Positions 61,638 through 64,000 of a DNA stretch of 64,000 nucleotides are shown here, in pieces. Source of the DNA: Gerris lacustris (lineage: Eukaryota; Arthropoda; Insecta; Hemiptera; Gerridae); the NCBI GenBank assembly GCA_951217055.1, contig OX578285.1:60423102-60487101 (forward strand), read 5' to 3'. Under the pieces are notes generated by a model. That model was not told the DNA's origin and searched no databases. It saw only the letters and a program-made list of their open reading frames with translations. The stretch's first letter is position 1. Every line of letters starts with the position of its first letter. Made by a program: the position numbers and the translations under genes.

Positions 61638-63050
61638 TGTTGTCCAAAAGTCTTAATGAATTCTTGTAACGTTTTTTCATATTCATTTTAGTCTTCTAAG
61701 TTCTTCGGTTTAGGTGAAGTCCTGAGGTGAAGTGAAGTTCGGTTTAAGTGCTGTAGATTATTCGAAATTGGAAGTTAGCGATAATTTAGATAGACTAGTG
61801 GACAAGTAGCTTTTCGCAGAGTGAACGCGACATGTCCCCTTTTGTCTCTGAATTGTCTATTGAATTTGATTCACCATTTTTTTATACAAAGGTAATAAAA
61901 AAATCGAATAATTCTTTAGCATTTTTAACATTTTAAAGCTGTATCCGATAATTCGAGTGTTGTTTTTATCCCTGTCACATCTAATTGCATTTTTTTTTTT
62001 TTTTGTTTCAAGTGTTTTTGAGATCTAATTTCGTTTTATTAGTAAACTAAAATGGACTCATCTCTAAGGGAATATTTGATTTGTTTAATTTAAAATTCAT
62101 CAAGAAATTAAAAGGTATAACAAGAACGTATTTAAGATATATGGATTTTATCAGTTGAAGTGACACTTTATTTATTTATTTTACAATATATCAAAATAAA
62201 TAAAATATTTATAATATGCATATCATATTTTATTATATTATCTTGACCTAGCCTCATATTTTATTATATTATCTTGACTTAGTCTCATATTTCATTCGAT
62301 GAAAAATAAAAAAGGAAGGAGTGTTTTTTAAAAAAAATTGAGATAGTTCTTATCTATTCATAACATTTCCCAAATTCTATTAAAATATATTGCTACTTAT
62401 CTTGTCGTATATTATACTCAAGTAATAATAAATAATAAAGATGTAATATTCTGTATGCATGTATTTAATATTATTACATTCAAAAGTAAAAAGTTTATTT
62501 TAAATTCTTTCTAATAATAACACTATCTATCTGATTAGTTTTTTTTTCTTTATTAATTTTATGTATATTGTTTCAAATATACACCCTCTATATTTAAATA
62601 ACAAACACAACTATTCACAGTTTTTTTTTAAAAAAAAAACAACTTTTTTCTGAGATTAGCAGGTTTATTTTTAACTAAATTAAACAGATGTTAAATTATA
62701 TCTGAAGATGATACAAAATTTCTTTTTACCTCTTCAAGAAGAAAGTATCTCGCAACGATTATCAGGTCTTGTAAACATTTTAAAAGAATGATTTTACGGT
62801 TTGCAAAAGGCCAAAAGCGTCAGTTTACAAACGTGTTACATTTTTTTATAAGCGTTGCCATTTACGTGACGTGTTTCATAAGCGTTGCCATTTGCACGGC
62901 CGTGCATATATAATGCATCTCCCGCATAGAGGGTTTTTGCCGAGTGTTAAACGTACTCAAAATCTTCAAAGGTCACCTTAGCCAGTAAATGACCAAGGTG
63001 ACTATAATTTTTCATACTAAGTATTTTATCAAGTAGATGTGTAAAGTGGT
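61638..63050. other. No gene recognised
   Basis: AT-rich. A 35-bp unit (TCATATTTTATTATATTATC then TTGAC(C/T)TAG) is present twice at about 62223-62285. TAAGCGTTGCCATTT is duplicated at about 62850 and 62879. CAAAGGTCACC / CAAGGTGAC are mirrored at about 62967-63003. Confidence 0.5.
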
Positions 63051-63355
63051 CAATCCCCTCCTGTCCTGTTAAATAGGACGGGTTTGCTCAATCCCCTCCT
63101 GTCCTGTTAAATAGGACGGGTTTGCTCAATCCCCTCCTGTCCTGTTAAATAGGACGGGTTTGCTCAATCCCCTCCTGTCCTGTTAAATAGGACGGGTTTG
63201 CTCAATCCCCTCCTGTCCTGTTAAATAGGACGGGTTTGCTCAATCCTCTTTTGTCCTGTAAAATAGGACGGGTTTGCTCAATCCTCTTTTGTCCTGTTAA
63301 ATAGGATGGATTTTATCAATATCCTTTTGTCCTGTTAAGTAGAATGTGTTTGCTC
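63051..63355. repeat. Tandem array, 38-bp unit, eight copies
   Basis: CAATCCCCTCCTGTCCTGTT starts at 63051, 63089, 63127, 63165 and 63203, exactly 38 bp apart. More diverged units follow at 63241, 63279 and 63317. The first five units are essentially identical. Each contains the inverted repeat CCTGTCC..GGACGGG-like pairing (GTCCTGTTAAATAGGAC). Units abut directly with no unique spacer. Confidence 0.95.
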
Positions 63356-63549
63356 ATTGACCTACGTGGTGTATGTCTTTGGATTTAGAGACCATACCTC
63401 TTCAACCCTTCGATTAATTAAATTGTAACTAGTCAGAGAATTATATAATTACTAATAAGTAATCAAACAATAGTTTGATTGGGCTATCAGAATGAATAAT
63501 AACCTTATCGATATACATGCCCCCACGATCGAGAACTGAAGAGGCATTT

Positions 63550-64000
63550 TTTTATTAGGGTCCGTAGGCAAAACCAAAGACCCTTATATTTTCCTGCGTG
63601 TGTCTGTCCTCTCGCGTGCTCTCACGGCTACACCTTTCGTCCGATTACTTTGAAATTTGGCATGTATGTGTCTTGTACCTGCCCACATATTTTAAAAATA
63701 TAGCGACTTACAAAAAATATTTTTCAAAAAAATTAGGGTAAAATAACTTAAGGGTTATTTTTTTTTTTTTTTTCAACACCGTGAGGGGTATCATATGAAA
63801 GGGTACGTCGAACCGATTACAAAAATATATAATTCTTTGGATATAACTTTGATAGGGCGAGCAAACAGCAAATTAGTTTTGTTAAATGTAAACCAACTCG
63901 CTGATCGTGCATTATAGTGAAGAATTCTACTCTTTACCGCACTGGGGCAGAAAAAAAGAGGAATTATGAAACGCACATGCGCAATAAATACAAGTACGTA
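63550..64000. repeat. GGGTCCGTAGGCAAAACC dispersed repeat, running off the right edge
   Basis: The start AGGGTCCGTAGGCAAAACCA mirrors the nearby AAAGACCCTTATA. It continues with TGTGTCTGTCCTCTCGCGTG and ACTTTGAAATTTGGCATGTA. Similar openings are known to me from dispersed non-coding repeats of insects, but I cannot assign a class. A 61-codon minus-strand open stretch inside is not recognised as a gene. Confidence 0.5.

Noticed and set aside
63051..63355. CRISPR-like array of dyad-containing repeats
   Set aside because: Units abut with no unique spacers, there are no cas genes, and the DNA is eukaryotic. It is a simple tandem repeat.

Overview
This is about 64 kb of AT-rich, intron-dominated animal DNA. 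It has no bacterial features. It is crowded with (TA)n microsatellites, tandem arrays, inverted-repeat DNA transposons and decayed Jockey-type LINEs. The only host gene I can identify with confidence is on the minus strand. Five spliced coding exons between 46954 and 39300 encode 277 consecutive residues of a K+-dependent Na+/Ca2+ exchanger of the Nckx30C type (SLC24 family). The wording of the exons matches the insect protein best, so the source is an arthropod and most probably an insect. I cannot name the order.

Layout. 1-5250: a 30-bp minisatellite, a hAT-like MITE, and a long foldback interrupted by another repeat. 5250-7920: a Jockey LINE on the minus strand with its ORF1 largely present, most of ORF2 deleted, and a palindromic MITE inserted in its endonuclease region. 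7921-19600: LINE scraps, a nested palindromic element, a TA-type terminal-inverted-repeat element with 18-bp mirrored ends and homopolymer G runs, a second hAT-like MITE, a piggyBac-derived element with transposase remnants, and tandem arrays including one of exactly 160 bp. 19600-30000: more LINE fragments (RT, 3' end, endonuclease), a dispersed segmental duplication, several foldbacks and tandem arrays. 30000-39300: sparse sequence with microsatellites, a tRNA-derived SINE candidate, and 116-bp and 68-bp arrays. 39300-46954: the exchanger exons. 46955-64000: probably further upstream intron of the same gene, holding transposons (paired TIR elements, a TTAA-flanked GC-rich element, LINE RT fragments, a palindromic mariner derivative), a 72-bp and a 38-bp array, and a repeat that runs off the right edge.

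How it fits together. The exchanger exons cover the tail of the large cytosolic loop, the membrane segments that precede the second alpha repeat, and the alpha-2 repeat itself with its ion-binding aspartates. The 5' exons (signal/alpha-1 region) and the 3' terminal exon (after the alpha-2 repeat) were not found by eye. The gene therefore probably extends past both edges, with introns of more than 17 kb upstream and possibly more than 39 kb downstream. No intact transposon gene was found, so everything mobile here appears non-autonomous or dead. I found no convincing tRNA, rRNA, CRISPR or operon-like structure, and no undescribed system that I can defend. The most notable non-gene signals are the inverted-duplication mariner, the internally deleted LINE, the repeated GTTGCCATATGGCAAC palindromes and the phase-preserving arrays.
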